Shown here piece after piece: positions 5,265-6,154 of a DNA stretch of 6,154 nt. Source of the stretch: JANWHF01 sp036276235. GTDB taxonomy: Bacteria; Planctomycetota; Phycisphaerae; Tepidisphaerales; Tepidisphaeraceae. The DNA is taken from positions 1 to 6,154 of the forward strand of contig DATBDZ010000368.1 in the NCBI GenBank assembly GCA_036276235.1, written 5' to 3'. The number at the start of each line of letters is the position of its first letter. Position 1 is the first letter of the stretch. A program made the translations under genes and the position numbers. The notes under the pieces were generated by a model. That model was given only the letters and a program-made list of their open reading frames with translations, made no database searches and was not told the DNA's origin.

Positions 5265-6154
5265 ATGTCCCTGAAGGTTGCGATCAACGGCTTCGGCCGC
5301 ATCGGTCGGCTCGTTTTCCGCGCCGGCCTCGAAAACCCCAATATCGAGTTCGTCGGCGTCAATGACCTGGTGCCCGCCGACAATCTGGCCTATCTGTTGC
5401 GTCATGATTCGACTCACGGCAAGTTCAAGGGCACCGTCGAAGCGAAGGAAGACGGAATCGTTGTAAACGGTAAGTTCGTTAAATGTGTTTCGGTCAGAAA
5501 CCCGGCGGAACTTCCGTGGGGCCAGCTCGAAGCGCAATACGTCGTCGAATCGACCGGTTTGTTCACCGATCTGGCCGGCGCTGAAAACCATCTGAAGGCC
5601 GGCGGCAAGCGCGTGATCATCTCCGCGCCGACCAAGGCCAAGGATGAAGAAATCCCCACGCTGGTCATGGGCGTGAACCACACCAAGTATGACCCGGCGA
5701 AGCACAAGATCGTCTCCAACGCCTCTTGCACCACCAACTGCCTGGCTCCGGTAGCGAAGGTGATCAACGACAACTTCGGCCTGGCTGAAGGATTGATGAC
5801 CACGATCCACGCGGCCACCGCGACGCAGCCCACGGTTGACGGTCCCAGCAAGAAAGACTGGCGCGGCGGGCGCGGCGCTTACCAGAACATCATTCCCGCC
5901 AGCACCGGCGCCGCCAAGGCCGTCGCGCTCGCGATGCCCGAGCTGAAGGGCAAGCTGACAGGCATGGCCTTCCGCGTGCCGGTGGCCGACGTGTCGGCGG
6001 TTGATCTCACCTTCAAGACCGCCAAGGCCACCACCTACAAGGACATCTGTGCCGCCATGAAGGCTGCCTCTGAAGGGCCGCTGAAGGGCTTTCTGGGTTA
6101 CACCGATGAGGAGGTCGTCTCCAGCGACTTCATTCACGACGCCAGGTCGAGCAT
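5265..6154 (+). CDS. gap: Glyceraldehyde-3-phosphate dehydrogenase, type I (3' end beyond window)
   Basis: 296 codons are visible and the frame is open at the right edge. Family length is about 330-337, so some 35-40 residues are missing, including the usual WYDNExGYS motif. The cytoplasmic enzyme oxidises glyceraldehyde 3-phosphate with NAD+ and phosphate to 1,3-bisphosphoglycerate, the central step of glycolysis, and runs in reverse in gluconeogenesis. Visible signatures are the nucleotide-binding start VAINGFGRIGR (5-15), Asp34 (in GVNDL), which favours NAD+ over NADP+, the active-site block SNASCTTNC with catalytic Cys155 (151-159), His182 in TTIHAATATQ (179-188), and the phosphate-binding segment DGPSKKDWRGGRG (192-204). 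It resembles E. coli GapA more than the NADP-linked GapB forms. The start is set by a strong ribosome binding site and a promoter. It is divergent from the signalling unit. The complementary strand here is a long open frame caused by codon bias, not a gene. Confidence 0.97.
   Translation, partial: MSLKVAINGFGRIGRLVFRAGLENPNIEFVGVNDLVPADNLAYLLRHDSTHGKFKGTVEAKEDGIVVNGKFVKCVSVRNPAELPWGQLEAQYVVESTGLFTDLAGAENHLKAGGKRVIISAPTKAKDEEIPTLVMGVNHTKYDPAKHKIVSNASCTTNCLAPVAKVINDNFGLAEGLMTTIHAATATQPTVDGPSKKDWRGGRGAYQNIIPASTGAAKAVALAMPELKGKLTGMAFRVPVADVSAVDLTFKTAKATTYKDICAAMKAASEGPLKGFLGYTDEEVVSSDFIHDARSS

Noticed and set aside
4491..6137. A single long - strand reading frame of 548 codons covering the pseudo-receiver gene and continuing antisense through gap.
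   Set aside because: Upstream of 5108 the translation is low-complexity Gly/Arg/Val-rich sequence opposite a perfectly conserved gap gene. It is open only because of GC-rich codon bias. Only the part from 5108 down is a gene.

Overview
The window is a GC-rich bacterial chromosome segment, roughly 60% G+C by eye. It holds four signal-transduction genes beside the housekeeping gene gap, with almost no non-coding DNA. No mobile element, CRISPR array, tRNA or rRNA was seen. The organism is uncertain. The GC content, the GapA-type GAPDH and the diguanylate cyclase with a proline-rich insertion would fit Planctomycetota (perhaps Phycisphaerae) or another environmental phylum. This is a weak inference, and no marker gene settles it.

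Layout. On the + strand, 31-936 encodes a CheR-type methyltransferase. It overlaps by 11 nt a four-helix membrane histidine kinase (926-3094) with coiled coil, GAF, PAS, HisKA and HATPase regions but no receiver domain. Seven bases after the kinase stop lies the stop of a convergent gene on the - strand. That - strand unit reads from 5108 down to 3102. It encodes first a 205-aa receiver-like protein that lacks the phosphoacceptor Asp, then, 18 nt later, a diguanylate cyclase whose N-terminal receiver-like domain also lacks the phosphoacceptor Asp. Diverging from this unit is gap (glyceraldehyde-3-phosphate dehydrogenase), which runs off the right edge.

Regulation visible in the sequence. The 156-bp gap between the divergent genes contains two sigma70-like promoters placed back to back: TTGACA-17-TATCGT towards gap and TTGGCA-17-TATGAT towards the signalling unit. 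The latter decides the start of the receiver-like gene. A 7-bp GC-rich inverted repeat spans both stop codons at the convergent junction and may help end transcription.

How the genes may work together (inference). The kinase and methyltransferase are co-translated sensory components. The diguanylate cyclase is a c-di-GMP output with an intact active site and I-site. The two degenerate receivers probably act as protein-interaction modules, not phosphorylation switches. No intact receiver and no CheB or chemoreceptor is in view, so the kinase partner must be elsewhere or the wiring is unusual.
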